Assembly: GCF_001949145.1 (NCBI RefSeq)
Contig: NW_019091428.1
Location: forward strand, 1,109,176 to 1,173,175
Length of the DNA: 64,000 nucleotides
DNA from: Acanthaster planci
Taxonomy: Eukaryota; Echinodermata; Asteroidea; Valvatida; Acanthasteridae
Reading direction: 5' to 3'
This document shows positions 48,654 to 62,100 of the stretch, one piece after another. The notes below the pieces were generated by a model, which was given only the letters and a program-made list of their open reading frames with translations, was not told the DNA's origin and searched no databases. Within the stretch, counting starts at the first letter, position 1. The number at the start of each line of letters is the position of its first letter. Made by a program: the position numbers and the translations under genes.

Positions 48654-49439
48654 GTATCCACCCCGAGTTGAGTTGAAGTCAGGTTAAATGTTATTGTGTT
48701 CAATTTTAGATAATGGAGCGAAAATATTTCTGGTGAAGTTAATTTCGGTTACGGAGAAGAAATAGCAAAATATGCCATAAGCTCCTGCCTAATTTCTGCA
48801 TTGAGAGGGCATCGTTTCCTCATTTACATAGGCCTGCAATAAGCAGGGTTCTGCCGGATTCATTACCCGCCACTGGTCCCTAGGTTTAGAGGACGTCAGT
48901 AAGACGTCTGAAAACTACGAACGGGACGGGAACCGGTCTGAGCGCCAAGTCCAAACTTTAGAACCAAAATGGCTGTTCATTATTTGTGCAGTGCAGCATG
49001 CAGCTATTATGTGCTTAGTGTCCAGGCGAAATGGCGCATAATCCACCATTTTGGTTCCACAATGGAGAGACTTATGTTGCAATTCTCTGTACATAGGGCG
49101 TACAGTTCACTCTACGTGTATGGGATGTTTGGATCCAAAGGAAGATATTTGATTCCTACAAAACTGTGTCAAAGTTAAACCACCAAAAACATTACTAAGT
49201 TGGTATTAAACCGAGGACACATCGCCGTTATGCAGTTTTGGTTGTGAGCGGACATTTAGGCAGAAGCCTATCTCTCACTCGAACACGCACTACGTTTAGT
49301 TCGCGCGCACGACTGAAATCTGGTGAGTGCGAAGAATGGATGCGTGCCATGTGCCCTCTGTCTTTGCTCGGGGCCTACAACCCTATGGTTATTTGATTTA
49401 TGCAGACTCAAGGGTTGCTGTAGTCGATGTAGGACCAGT

Positions 49440-50114
49440 TCAACTTATCATGTCGTTTGGGTCTAAAGCCTGGGTTGGAGTAAGTGACTGGAAGTTTCTC
49501 TGTTGTATCACATTATCTGTCAAAGCAAGGTCGCCTCTCAGGTCGATCTGTGACGCGACATTCATTGTGGTTGGCGCCACGCTAGAGCTGCGGATCAGCG
49601 TTCGGGCCGTACTGGTGAGGTCGCGACGCAACGCGGCCAGCTTGTCGCTACTGCTGCCCTCGCCAGCCGCTTTGCTGTTGGTCAATGAGCCCGGTTCGCG
49701 GTAGGTGGCGGCCGCGTGGACGTGGTCCTCGGCCACAAAGTGCACGGCGTAGAGCTTGGGGAAGAACATGAAGGCCAGCGTGATGCTGCCGCTGATGATG
49801 AGCGCCACGGCCATGACCACCAGCTGCACCACGGCCCCCGGGATTAGAAAGTAGCAGGGAATGAAGGCCAGCCAAATCACCAGGGTGGTGTACACGCTCA
49901 GGCTGATGAAGCGGGACTCGTTGTAGTTGTTGGGGACCTTCCGGGTAATGAAGGCGTGCACACTGCACAGCACTACCAGGATGACGTTGTAGCTGAGGGA
50001 TATGATCATCTCGTCGTTGCTGATGTTGCACATGAGCTCCACCTGGCCCGGTTGGGGCACCTTCTCCACAGGTGCTGGTGGTTCCTTGATATGCCAAGCT
50101 GTGCTGATTACGAG
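49440..50114 (-). CDS. mGlu-type receptor exon 3: end of TM4 to C-terminus
   Basis: A TTTTCTGCAG acceptor leads in phase 0 into LVISTAWHI (second half of TM4), then TM5 (MIISLSYNVILVVLCSVHAF), TM6 (VYTTLVIWLAFIPCYFLI), TM7 (VVMAVALIISGSITLAFMF) and FPKLYAVHF. The tail has Ser-rich patches and ends at PNDMIS. The exon is strongly GC-rich compared with its surroundings. Confidence 0.92.
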   Translation of the reverse strand, partial: LVISTAWHIKEPPAPVEKVPQPGQVELMCNISNDEMIISLSYNVILVVLCSVHAFITRKVPNNYNESRFISLSVYTTLVIWLAFIPCYFLIPGAVVQLVVMAVALIISGSITLAFMFFPKLYAVHFVAEDHVHAAATYREPGSLTNSKAAGEGSSSDKLAALRRDLTSTARTLIRSSSVAPTTMNVASQIDLRGDLALTDNVIQQRNFQSLTPTQALDPNDMIS

Positions 50115-53100
50115 CTGCAGAAAAGAGATTTTGAAGATTAATTCATGTAACATGCAGTAACATTGCAATCGGCAAAGTAAGACTTTAAAAGTTTTCTATC
50201 TGACAAAGAAAATCCGAAGTTTGTTTTCAATCAAAGGTGGGGGCCCGAATCTCGACGCCACGCAATCACGTAAAAGTCTTACAATGAATGTATTTGTTAC
50301 GACGTGCTGCTCCAGGGATTTTTAAGGGAAGAAAGATCCAAGAACCCAGCCGGGACTGTGCATAAGTCTGGTGAGACTTCTGTGCACGGTGCAGTGGCGG
50401 GGAAAAAGGAGCTGATGCTTTGCATTTTACTTTATTTGGATTCGAAAGGCAAGGTTAATTTTTAAACGGATTTGATGAAATGGTAATGCTTTCAGCTGCT
50501 AGTGGACCTTCTTAGAGCGAATTTAAGTCAACGGCTGGAAAACAGCATTCATCGCCGACGTCTGGTTAAAAAAGTGGAATGTTCTTGTGAATGTTAAGAT
50601 TCATGTGCTTATGGCTCATTATTGCTTGAGAGGCCTTAAAACGAGGCCATTTGGGGAACGCATGGTAAGTGCAGTATCGGTGATAAAGCGTCCATAAATT
50701 AGGGACTGGCTGTGTGCTCGCTATCGAATGTGTGCGGGTCGATTTAGAACACCTTGCAAATGGTGAAAATGGAACTGATATATGAAGTAATTACGGTTCT
50801 TGGAACAGAGTGCCGAAGCAGTATCAGTGACATATAAAGTACATACAGTAACGACTCTACGCCTACCAGTAAGCGCATGACACAAGAACTGAGAAAGTCT
50901 GTTCTCGTTCGTATGTGCCAGCACCCCACCCGTTGCCCCCAATTTTCCCTTCACAGCCAATTGCAAAGGGCTTTCTTATCTGATACACGGCACTGGAACT
51001 CTATATACATGCATTAGAAAAAAAACTAGTATCGCCCGCGCGCCGCAGGTACTGTGCTAAACCACTCAACTTCATGGTCAGCTACTTCTGGTTCGTGTTT
51101 GGGATTAAAGAACGGTTACAGAACTGTGTTCGTCACTGAGGCGGGGTGACGTGCCTTGACGATAATGAATGCCTTCTTGCCATTCCCTGACCTTAAAACC
51201 ACCGTGTTTGTACTTTTCTACACACCATGACAAGACAGAGACAAGACTGTAATAGATGCCGAATGGAAATGGTGCATGGAACAGTTCGTGCACTACCGAT
51301 CCAGCGATGCAAGGCACCGGTCGAGCGTCCGCTCTTCCGAGGGGAGCGGATCGCGCCGTGAAATTAATACTCCTGGAGAGGGGAAATCGAGCGATGTATA
51401 TCTCCCCCTGACTATCTCACGAACGTAAGGGTATAATCTTCCAGTAAAATGAGCAGAAACGTTTAGGGTTGTGTTGGCTCTGTTGCTGACTGCAGTGCCA
51501 CTGTTATTGGCTCAAATCATTTGTCAGGCATGGTTCCAGATTGCAAGTCTTGACTCCTTGTTTATTAGAGACGCGATTATCAAATTACCGACGAGTTGCA
51601 GAGCCCTACAGACTTACGGACTGCGTTTTATTGATTGGAGAGTAAGATGTGTCAGACAATAAATTCTCTGTCATTACACCACAGATACTAGGCCTGGAAT
51701 CTTGATTGGACAAGCCCTTTGACTATACGCGGGCAGAAATGCTCACAATGATCAATCCTGATAAACTTTACACATGTCTCAATTTAGGCTCTGTAGGCCT
51801 AATGCGGTAAGCCGTCAAGGCGAGCGTTGCGGCGCAGCGTGAGAAAGGGCTCCGGGCACAAGGATGGACAGGAAACATGGCCACCATTCTATCCCACTAA
51901 TAGCAAATTAATTCTTTAATAACTCTTTCATCATCAGCTTCCAGAGACACTACTTTCTTAATTTGTCACTTCCTAAGTTGCGGAAGTTAAACTTAGGTGA
52001 AGCAGCAGCATTGAACAAATAAAAAAGTAGGTCATGCCAGAGAAAAAAGGCTCAGTAAACAAGGACAGCTGACATCTTGCTAATTATTATCTTGAAATTT
52101 GCAGCCCGTTGGTCATAATTATGTATGCAGTGTTGCTTTTAAAAGGCTGACAAATAAAAATTTTCATCCACACCCAAGATTCAACTTCAATCGTGTGGTT
52201 TCAGAAGCGGTTGTAGCCTCTGTCGTGTGCCACCCGATCCGACTACCCAGCTTGGTTAACGAATGACGCAATCGCTGAAAAATGCCACCTTTACTGGTGT
52301 GCCAATAATACATTATAATAGGCACGGAATTACGTATCAGCTCTCTCATTATTGCTAGAGAAACAGCTTGTTTGCCTCGCTACGGTAACCTCTTCATGAC
52401 GCATATTGTTGCGATTCACTTCTGTTTTTCACCAGACCCAAAATCAAAACCGGCAAATAAGGCTGACTGGCTTGGTAATATTTCCAAGTATTCCCAAATA
52501 TAATACTACTATGAAGTCAAAGAATCGCATAAATATGAATCAAATTCAGCACGCCACAGCGTATGAGTTAATCAACTGTTACGCAAAAGTTGATATGCCT
52601 CTTAAAAATGGCGACGTAAAAGCAAACAGTGTTATTGCCTCCCTACTGCACGCGACTTTTCTCCTCTCAAACACTGCTTCCTGTACATACATGTAGAAAT
52701 GAAGTGTGGCCCATTACAAGGGCTACCGGATATCAAAACCTCCTTAAATACCTTATAGATCGGTTATCAAGGAATGCATCAGAATTGTTTTGACTTGATT
52801 TTTTTTCCAAATTGCTACGCGTAGGATAGTGCCGCCAAAACACAAGGAACTTGATCCTTAACACTTTTCTTAAAATATAATGACATGTGTCAAATCATTA
52901 CGAAAGCCGTTTATATCACGCATGCGTATAACGATGCGAGAATAAACCTGGATGCAGACGCCATCGCCATGGCGAGCAGTTAATAATGGGCACAATAAAA
53001 ACCTGCACATGTACTATTGTGAAACCAAATTTCATAACAACTGGGAAACATGTCGCCTTCATATCAAGCAACTAGGAAGTGGTCCACTCGAGTCTTGACA

Positions 53101-56100
53101 TTAATTAAGCTTGCTGACGAATCATGGACGGAAGCGTGTCGCTAATATTAACCAACTCGGCGCAATTTTACAAAGAAAGGAAATTGTAAATGTTCACATT
53201 ACGCTTCCAGTCTGTCGAGTGTGCCACCGGTAGACGACACACTTCCGTAATATCGTAATTTAGACCTATGCCATCGGTATAACACTCAACATTAACAAAA
53301 TATTAATGTACTTGTGAGAAGGTGTTCCGTGTTCGTGCATCGAGTTTGCACATACGCTTCGAGCTTCATCCACGAATATGTAGCGACAAAAATACCGAGT
53401 CGGCGTATGTAAGGGCCAATGCTGTACCAATGTTGTACTCACTGGTGACAGACCCTTACTACATGCTGAACATATGAAAGTACTCTTGTGTACAAGGAAA
53501 AAATGGGGTAGTGCAGGAATCAAGAAAGTAACAAAGTAGTGCGCCGCATCGAAATTTGCTCTGGAAGATCGCGTTCTCATATGTTGTGATTTGCGATGCG
53601 ATACATAGATGATCAAAAAAGACTGATATTGAAAAACGAAGTTGTCCTTGTCGCCATCCCTGAAAAAACAAACCAATAGCAGAACAAACAACTTGAAAGA
53701 AATCGAAAATTCAAGCGTTGCAAAGTATCCCTTACTTTGTCCAGGTCCACAAAAGAAGAGCTACTACCTATTTCACAGCTGAAAACTTTCTTAATAATAT
53801 CAATAGTCCCCGTCGAAATGGCCAAAATTGGTGTCACCTGCATGACCCGTGTTTTGAAGAATTCATGTGATCCACAGAGAGGACTTGAGCAGAACGTTAC
53901 TCAGACAAAAAGGTATTTGAACTTTTCAATACCAGGCGTGGAGTAAATATCACAGATAAGTTAAGGAAAAACGGCGAAAAAGTGGAGATTCTTTGATTCG
54001 AATGGGCGAGGACGCGACTTAAACCACGTCCCTCCCTCCTCTATTATTGTCTATATTGTACAAAAGAACAAAACGGCTTTACTGATGCTTTGAGAGCAGT
54101 GAGATGAATTCCATCATCTGTCCAGCGTTGGCTGGCTATGTACATTTGCATGTACATAAAAGCTTCATTCCTTCCCAGGCCGTTGAGTAACTCCTTGGCT
54201 GGGTGCACAACTATTTTTCATTCACAGACCTACATGCTTTACACGAAGTTGCACACAGACATGCAGTAGACACCATCAGTGTATCGCACGGCACACACGC
54301 TGCCTTACGGTCCCAATGGATTTCTATCTATGTGTTAGTAGCGGAAATAGGCCCTATAACTATGCTAAGTTAGCAAAGGCTATCGATATGACGATACGGA
54401 GCTGGGGATCTTTTACACCATCCGGCAGGTTTCTCGATCGAGTGACTGATTTGAAAACTTCAGTTCACTGCCTCTTCAAATGAAGATTACGCTTACAACC
54501 TTGGAAGGACATGTTTACTCTTGGAAATCCCTCAGTCGCCAAAGGAAATTCTTTCGTTTGGAAAACACATGCATTTGGAATATCATCTCATTCATCTGGG
54601 AAGTATCATACGTAAGTTTCTAAACGATTAATGTGTTTTGCAAAATTATTGTCCAGAAATTGTGATTGTTGTTGTTTTTGAAATTGTTTAATAACAGAGA
54701 AAGAGTTAAAACTTAGGTTTAACCGAAAGTAAAGTGGCTAAATGTGAATTAAAAAATAAATACACAAAGGAAAATGAGAAAAATAATAAAAATTATACGT
54801 AACCATTAGAATATAAATCTAAATTTAAATGGAAAAAAAGGAACTAAAACTTAAATGGAAATGATATGTTAAAATGAAACTAATGTGGAAGGGGTATGTA
54901 AAAATGAAGGAGACACATTAAAAACATTATACAGTGCAAAGTAAGGAGCGGTTCACTTTAATTGAAAATCGCTAATCTCAACATAAAATATTACCGTGTC
55001 AAATCTAAAAATTTGACTGTTAACCGTACTGAACGTCTAAAACATCTGAGAGCATTTATATTTTTGAGAGCGTTTCTCACCGTGTTTGACGTTGTAATTT
55101 AATGTCACAAATGCTTTTCCTGTATCTATCAAGTCAAGTTTGATCTATCACTTTTTGAAGAATGTCCAAACTGTACATTCTTAAGAATAATCGACACTTT
55201 ACTGGATAGGGTGACGTCACAAGAGTGGTTTAATGGTATTTTGTGGTAAAAAGGACATCTGTATTGCAACATGTAAAACTTGTTACTCGCTAGGTCAGTG
55301 ACATGAGAAAGCTTCAATTTCATGTTTCTATCGACTTGTTGTTTTCAATTCAGCCAGCAAGCGTGAGCGAACATAAGTGTTGCAGTCGCTGCTGTCAAGA
55401 GACGAAGATAACTAGACCAGAAAATGATTACGCTGTGGAGAAAAAAAACCTGCCCGTCGTTCTGCCCAAGAGAAGTTCCAATTTAGGAAACGCGCGTGTT
55501 TGGAATAATTTGTTCGTCGTCACGCAAAACAATGTTTTCTGATTTAGAGATGAGTCTCAAACGGAGACAGGGTTGTGCATTAAGTGGGAGCATCTTTCAT
55601 TCTGCTTTCTACTTTGGGCAGCTGCATAACTTACTTCTCACCAGTGTGTTCATGTAGAGTCTGATCGTTGTTATGAACTAGAAAAATGTGGGACCCTGTT
55701 CGAGCAGGATACGACGTGTCACTCAAACCCTTAACAAGCACGGGCAAACTCCCGGATCGACATCGAAGAGACTTCACAAGCAATTTTGTACGCCTGTGGG
55801 AAAAAAGACTTTTCCAATTGAGCGGAATATATTTCCTCTTTATTTTTCCCTCTCTTTTGGCCAGGACTCATCTGCCTCAGAGATGTAATAAAAACCACAA
55901 ATTGGAAGATTAATGGGTCAACTGTGGTCGGTGGAAGGTTTGGCGGTCTTCTTTACGCAGCATATTAGTGGTTTGCTGGGAAAGACACTAAAAGGAATTG
56001 TCCCTTCACCCGGCAGCGGACGGAGGGTTTACCTCTCGCTACGGGCCAAGCAGGCTCCAGAACCCTGATCATATTTCGGTTGTTCCTTTGAAAGTCCTGC

Positions 56101-59100
56101 GGCGAATCTAGCGATCTGTTTGTTTTTAATCTTACTGATTGGGGCTGATTTTGACGAGCCTGCCATTCGACTCAGGAAGGGGGGTGTAATTACGTACGCA
56201 CGCTTATATCATTTTGCCTAATAAATGGCGCGTCGAGAAAAGATCCCAACGATCCCATATATTGGTGCAAATAGCAAACTGTGCCACTCACGCGGCCACC
56301 CGCGCGAGTACGGGGTGATACAGTGACAAGCCAGTACGATGCAGTGCGTCAAAATGCAAGAGATCGTACTCGTGGTAACAACAAGCGCAGTACGTACGTC
56401 CTGGCACCCCCGATCTCGTGGTAATTTTCCCGTCACGCGCCATTTTGGAGTTTTTCATTCGCCGCCCTATTTGTGTCATTAACAATAAAGTTTCAAGAGG
56501 CCAAGGCTTCGTTTACCAGTAGATACACAAACAGCAGTTGGGCTATCGAGCTCACAATGTTAGCATAATACTTCAGCGATGTTTGCTCTGTACGATTCTT
56601 CTCCGTAATGAAAATGTGAAGGCTTGAACAATCTTCGGAAGAGTATTGCTTAGAAAACCTTTCAATCAAGCACGATGGTAAAGAAATGTCAGCATAAATT
56701 ATTTGTAATTTTCAAAATTGGCCAACGTTTTATTAGTCTGGACGAAAAAAGGCTGAAAAGGAAAGGAACTCGAACATGTCAGAGACTTCCTTGATGACGG
56801 AATGGTACCCGTTTCGGGCGGGAACAAAATAGGGCGTGTCTGTAAATGCCATTGACGATCCTTTGGTGCCAACTCTCCGCACAGGCGCGCGACATTATGC
56901 GCGTTTTACGCTTTAGATATCGGAAGAATTAAAAAAACGCAGAGAACGCTGAGAAATTTATGCTGTAATGTATGGTCTTCGCGTGCAAGTCGAACGAGTG
57001 CACGAACCTGCTTGGAAACTTAGTGCCAGCCTGTCTTTCTTTCGCCGGTGAGGGTGCACTTCAGCTCAGCGCGGATTAACCACAGACACATAAACGCATA
57101 GACCGCCGGTCTTGCGCGTAAAACCGTGATTTTGAAAAGTACGGGCAAACATTGAGCGAAGCGACAGATGCCGGGCAGAGCGTCCAGTGCGCATTTACCC
57201 AACACGCGCAACGCACTTACATCGCCTGCATTTGTTCACATGTACTCCCAAAATGCGTTCACTTTTTTGTCTCTTTTGTACTGCTAACTCTTCTTTTCAG
57301 ATCTTGGAACCGCATTGTTTTGAATCCCTAGGAGCCAGATTAAGTAAATAGAGGTTTTTTACAATCAAGAAATAGCTTCATAGAATTTTATGACTGGAAT
57401 TCTTCAAGTATGCGTAAATTCCCCATATCGAGGGGTGAATTTGTCCATTTTGATTTTACTCGGGCGCTACGCAGATCTTGAAAAACCCCTGTAGTTTTGA
57501 ATAAGACCTGGCGATCTTCGTGTTTGTATGTCTGTGGGATTAAAAAAGTTAGACCAACAACAATGCGAGATCGCAGCAAACCAAAAGGTAACCAACCCCT
57601 CAAACTGTCTAAAACTAAAACTGGTGGGAATTTTTGCCAGGTATTGTTCAGAATAGACTTGTGCGAGTCGTTCCACACAGTGGCGTATTCTACATTCCTT
57701 CATGCTTATTCTACTGTTAGTTATCTTACATTCAAACGGCTCTTGCTCGCATATCGATTGCACGAATAAAGCAAATAAGCCTTCAGGGTTGTCTGGGACA
57801 AGTTCATTACTACATGTAAATGTTCATCATATGGTGATGTTTAACCTGTCTGGCCGTGTCGTGATGCAAATGTGGTTTATTTACACACACTGCGCTAAAA
57901 AAAAACGATCGATGCTTCAGCAGTCAATACACCAACGAACCTGGCATTGTGGGTCATTTTGTAAAATTGGAGCCCGAATTCTTTTGTCCCTGTTACACCT
58001 GACTTGTACCATTTGACAAGAAATATATGACTAATTTAACTTCACACTATTTTTTTTTCGTTTAGCAGATAATTTACCATACTTAGTTATTCCCAGCAAT
58101 TAAAGAATGTATTCAACATTTTAAAAATCATACGACAGTGACCAGGAAAAATTTGATCCCAAATTTATAGAATAACCTTTTTTAAAATTCCAGTTTGAAG
58201 AATTTTATTCATTTGCGTCTCTTAATGCTGGCACAAAAGATCATTTACCTTACTAGACCTCCCGCTAGCCATTGGGCCCAGATTGTTTGCGCACAGCCAA
58301 CAAAAATGTTTGACAAAACCTGAAAACTTGACTTGGTCAGGCTCTCTTGAAGGCAATTGCCCTGGGACATGTCTAGCCGCACGTCGGTGGACCTTCAACC
58401 AAGCAAGTGTAAAGCAAGGCACGTTTTCAGGCTGCACGGAACAATGGATGTTAATAATTTCACCGCAGTTCGTGCACGGGACGGCGTTTCAACCGGCCTT
58501 CGTGCTGTGTGGGCAGAACACAATTTTGTCTCAGTTTCAACGTCAAAGTGCGTCTCGTTTCGCGCCCAGTGTACGGAAAGCCAAAGTTTAATTGCCACAA
58601 CGCATACAAGCCCACGGTTTGCTGGAAGACTTGCACTCTTTTAAAAACACTGTGAAGTTTACTTTGCAACATAATCGGTGAATTCAAAATGTGCTCAGTG
58701 TAACAAGCATGTCAAACTCGACAGCTCTGTTTGTTTACGTGCGCATCTTCGAGAGTCGGAGAGTCACATTGCAAATATAACGTTTGCCTCACAATGAAGT
58801 GCGCAGGCTAGGAGGGCACGATGGAACATAATGACCTGTGACGCCAAAAACGACTTCATTGCCTGATACAACATTCTGGACGTTTAAATCTTGTCCAGAA
58901 GGGGCTATTATTGTTTTGAAAGGGATGGCATGGATATGCGCCTTGGCTACATTTCAGGGCGCCAGCCCAAACACAAGACATACATCTGCATCTATATCTG
59001 CATCGGTGTAGATATTGAACTGGCTTCTTCCACAAGGGGAGAGCTTTCAGACCTATATATGCGAAAAAGAAAAGAGATAACAGTAACAAAATAATAAGAT

Positions 59101-62100
59101 TTTTGTTTGGCGCCTTAATCTAATTTGTGGGAGTCTGTGTCAACATGAGGTAGTTTTGCAGTGCCCTATTTGTTTCTGAAAAAGGAGGTAGTTCAACGAT
59201 ATCGAGCATGCCTTTAACAAAGACGAGAGAAACTACGTAAAGACTTTATCGAAGGAGGCCTTTAACAAAGACGAGAGAAACTACGTAAAGACTTTATCGA
59301 AGGAGGCCTTTTGAACGTACTGTGGAAAGTCAACATCCTAGCGTGAAACGATGTTCCCTTTTCATTTGTGTAGTTTTTACGTTTGTGGATGCGCGATTTC
59401 ATTACTTTTATACCGTTTTGTGTAACAGTCCGGGAGCTACCGTGACGACCCTGCATTCTTTTGTGTTTTGTAACAATGGAAGTGAATGGTGATGAATGAA
59501 TGACAACACACAATAATGCACGATATGAAGATCGAAAGGTTGAAAAAGTGGCCTCACTTGATCGAATAGCAATACACTGAACATTGCCAGCACGACACTG
59601 ACGATATAATTTCTTCCTATAATGGGCTCCGAGTTGGACCACGAGGGGTGCAATTTTCCTAGCAACTGGGCTTCATTGGTTCTAACTGCGACCAGTGTGG
59701 CTCTTTTCAACCGATGAGGGAGTGCTCCTACTCGGGCAGATTGACCTTCTTAAGTATCCTTCAGATTTAGAGGCTTTTGAGACCTATATTCGGGCGGGTT
59801 CGTTCAACTCACCTGTATTAGAATTAACACCAAGGACATGACGACCTGAGACCACGGGCTGATGAAACTCGGTCTCTTGGTGGATCTCTTTCCGGCCTTG
59901 AAGATCCGATAAATGCGATTTGCTCTAGTCAAGAGAGGTGCGTAGGTGAAGGTAAAACCCAGCATGAACCCGGCCCTGATTACGTAGCAGGTGGCCACAC
60001 TGGGCCTGCCAAAGAACGCGAAGACCATACCGTAGCACAACAGCACCCCGAGGAGCATGAGGTAGCTCAGCTCCCGGCTGGAAGCTTTGATGAGCGGATG
60101 CCTATTGTTGCGGACGTATACCAGGAAGGCCAGGCTGGTGGCCACTACTCCCAGGGAAGTGATGACCACCAGCACGATAGCGACAGGGTCTTCCCAGTGG
60201 ATATAGAGTGGCTCCACCGGCTCGCAGCTGAGCCGTGACTGGTCCGGGACCTCCCTGTCTTGGCAGGGGCTGCACACCGTCTCGTTCACAACGATATCGC
60301 GCTGGCCGCACGGCGTGCATTCCCAGCAGCATTGGCGCTCACCTATCCCCGTCTTGATGTACCCAGGCTCACATGGCTTGCTGCAGTACGAAGGCGGGGA
60401 ACTGAACTCGCCCTGGTCCCCTGGCACACCCCATGGAATATTGGGCTCGGTGATGGTCAACTTGTGGAGCAAATCCCATATCCCAATGCGTTTCAGTTCG
60501 TACTGCGTCTCGTTGTGCTCCTGGATTACCTCCAACTCGTACCGTTTCTGCATAACCCTCCCGGAGGAGTGCGCGAACATCGAACTATAGCGAGATCCCG
60601 GCTGGATCACGGCTGTCATGTGCTGAAAAAATGTTTCCCCTTCGACAACCAAGTTGCTGATATTACATGGCGGACTTGAATTTGTGGTTGCGTTGCAGTA
60701 GTCCCAAACCATCTCGTCCAACGCATAAGCGTACACCCTCACAGCATCAATGACTCGAGACACGCCGCTAGGCTCGCTGAATCCTCGCCCATACACTTTG
60801 TCACATCCATGTCCAACGACACAATCGAGGGCGTATTTCACCTTATATTGGTCAAGCCAGGGGTTCTTGTAGCCAGGGAGTGTGCTGTCATTCGCTATCA
60901 TCAGGTCAATAAAATAGTCTTCGAAATCTAGGTCTTCCTCGTCCGGTAACTGTGTCTTGATTGCGCCACGAGCCATCTCCCTGTTTCCTTTTTTTATCTC
61001 CCCCATGCTCATCCCCCAACCATCACTGCCAATAATCTGAATCTTCCCCTTGGCGTTCATCCTAGTCATCGATTCCAGCACCTTATTGGCGTGGTTGGCC
61101 TGCGTGAACAGGATCACGACTTTGGCCGTGTCGGCCCGGGCCAAGATCTCCCTGACTGCAATGTCTACGACGACTGAAGGGGTGTTCGTGTCGATCTCGA
61201 ACTGGACGCCGATGCACATGGTGTATTTGAAGGTCAGTTCCTCTTGGAAGCTGGCGAGGGCGTCCCGGCCGTAGCTGTCGCTGGAGTAGATGACGGAGAC
61301 GTAGTTCCAGCCAAATTCTTCCATGAGGGCGACGACAGCTTTCACCTGCAGTTTGTCCGATGGGATCATTCTCAAGAAGTACGGATAGCGAATTTTGTCG
61401 TCTAGCTCCTGCGCAGTTGCGAAGAAGCTCAACAAGGGGATTTTGTAAACACCAAGCAGCTGCGCCGCAGCTTTAGCGGTTGAACTCTTCTCGGTCCCGA
61501 CGACACCTACGACAAGAAAAACAAACTTACAATTCAGTACCAACTTCTTTTCACCGGCGACAAAAATACATCCCCTGAGACCCTCGAAGGCCCTTGGTCT
61601 GTGCTTTCAACGCCGTGCGTCAATAGAAGCAAGGAGATTTGCGAAATGACTGTTATGCACACGTACGACATGTCACCGAAGGCTTGTTGGTGCACGAAGC
61701 CCCATAGACTTGTATAAAGATTACAAGAAAACACGGGCATTTCACGAGCTTGAAATCTTAACGGGCACGAAAGTATCTTGACATTACCTTGACACACATA
61801 TTTATCGACGCGCTCGACCTCACCAGGATTCTTTACCAGAGGGCTAATTTGCGGTACCACATGTCGTTTTTACGCGCTCTAAAAATAAAGTCTCGGCTTC
61901 CTCGATGTTTACTGCTTCGCCTTAATTTCGGTTCACTGAATTTGAAATTCCCACTTCAATATCTCGAGTCATGCTTTCCTCGAGGAACATTCAACAATAT
62001 CATGCAAGTTCAAACGTTGGGGTTTTTTTCAGTTGAGCCTGGCATTGAAACGATGAGGAGACACCCCGAGCTTTGAGAAAGGCTAACACGATTAGTTGCC

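Larger units (their letters stand above)
50115..59812 (-). other. 9.7-kb intron 2 of the mGlu-type receptor
   Basis: It holds MITE copy 2 (57081-57536), a perfect 48-bp tandem duplication (59211-59306) and many short frames with no domain. No nested gene was recognised on either strand. Confidence 0.7.

Noticed and set aside
49648-50097. 149-codon Gly/His-rich minus-strand frame
   Set aside because: It is an out-of-frame shadow of exon 3 of the mGlu-type receptor.
60260-60679. 139-codon plus-strand frame
   Set aside because: Antisense shadow of exon 2 of the mGlu-type receptor.
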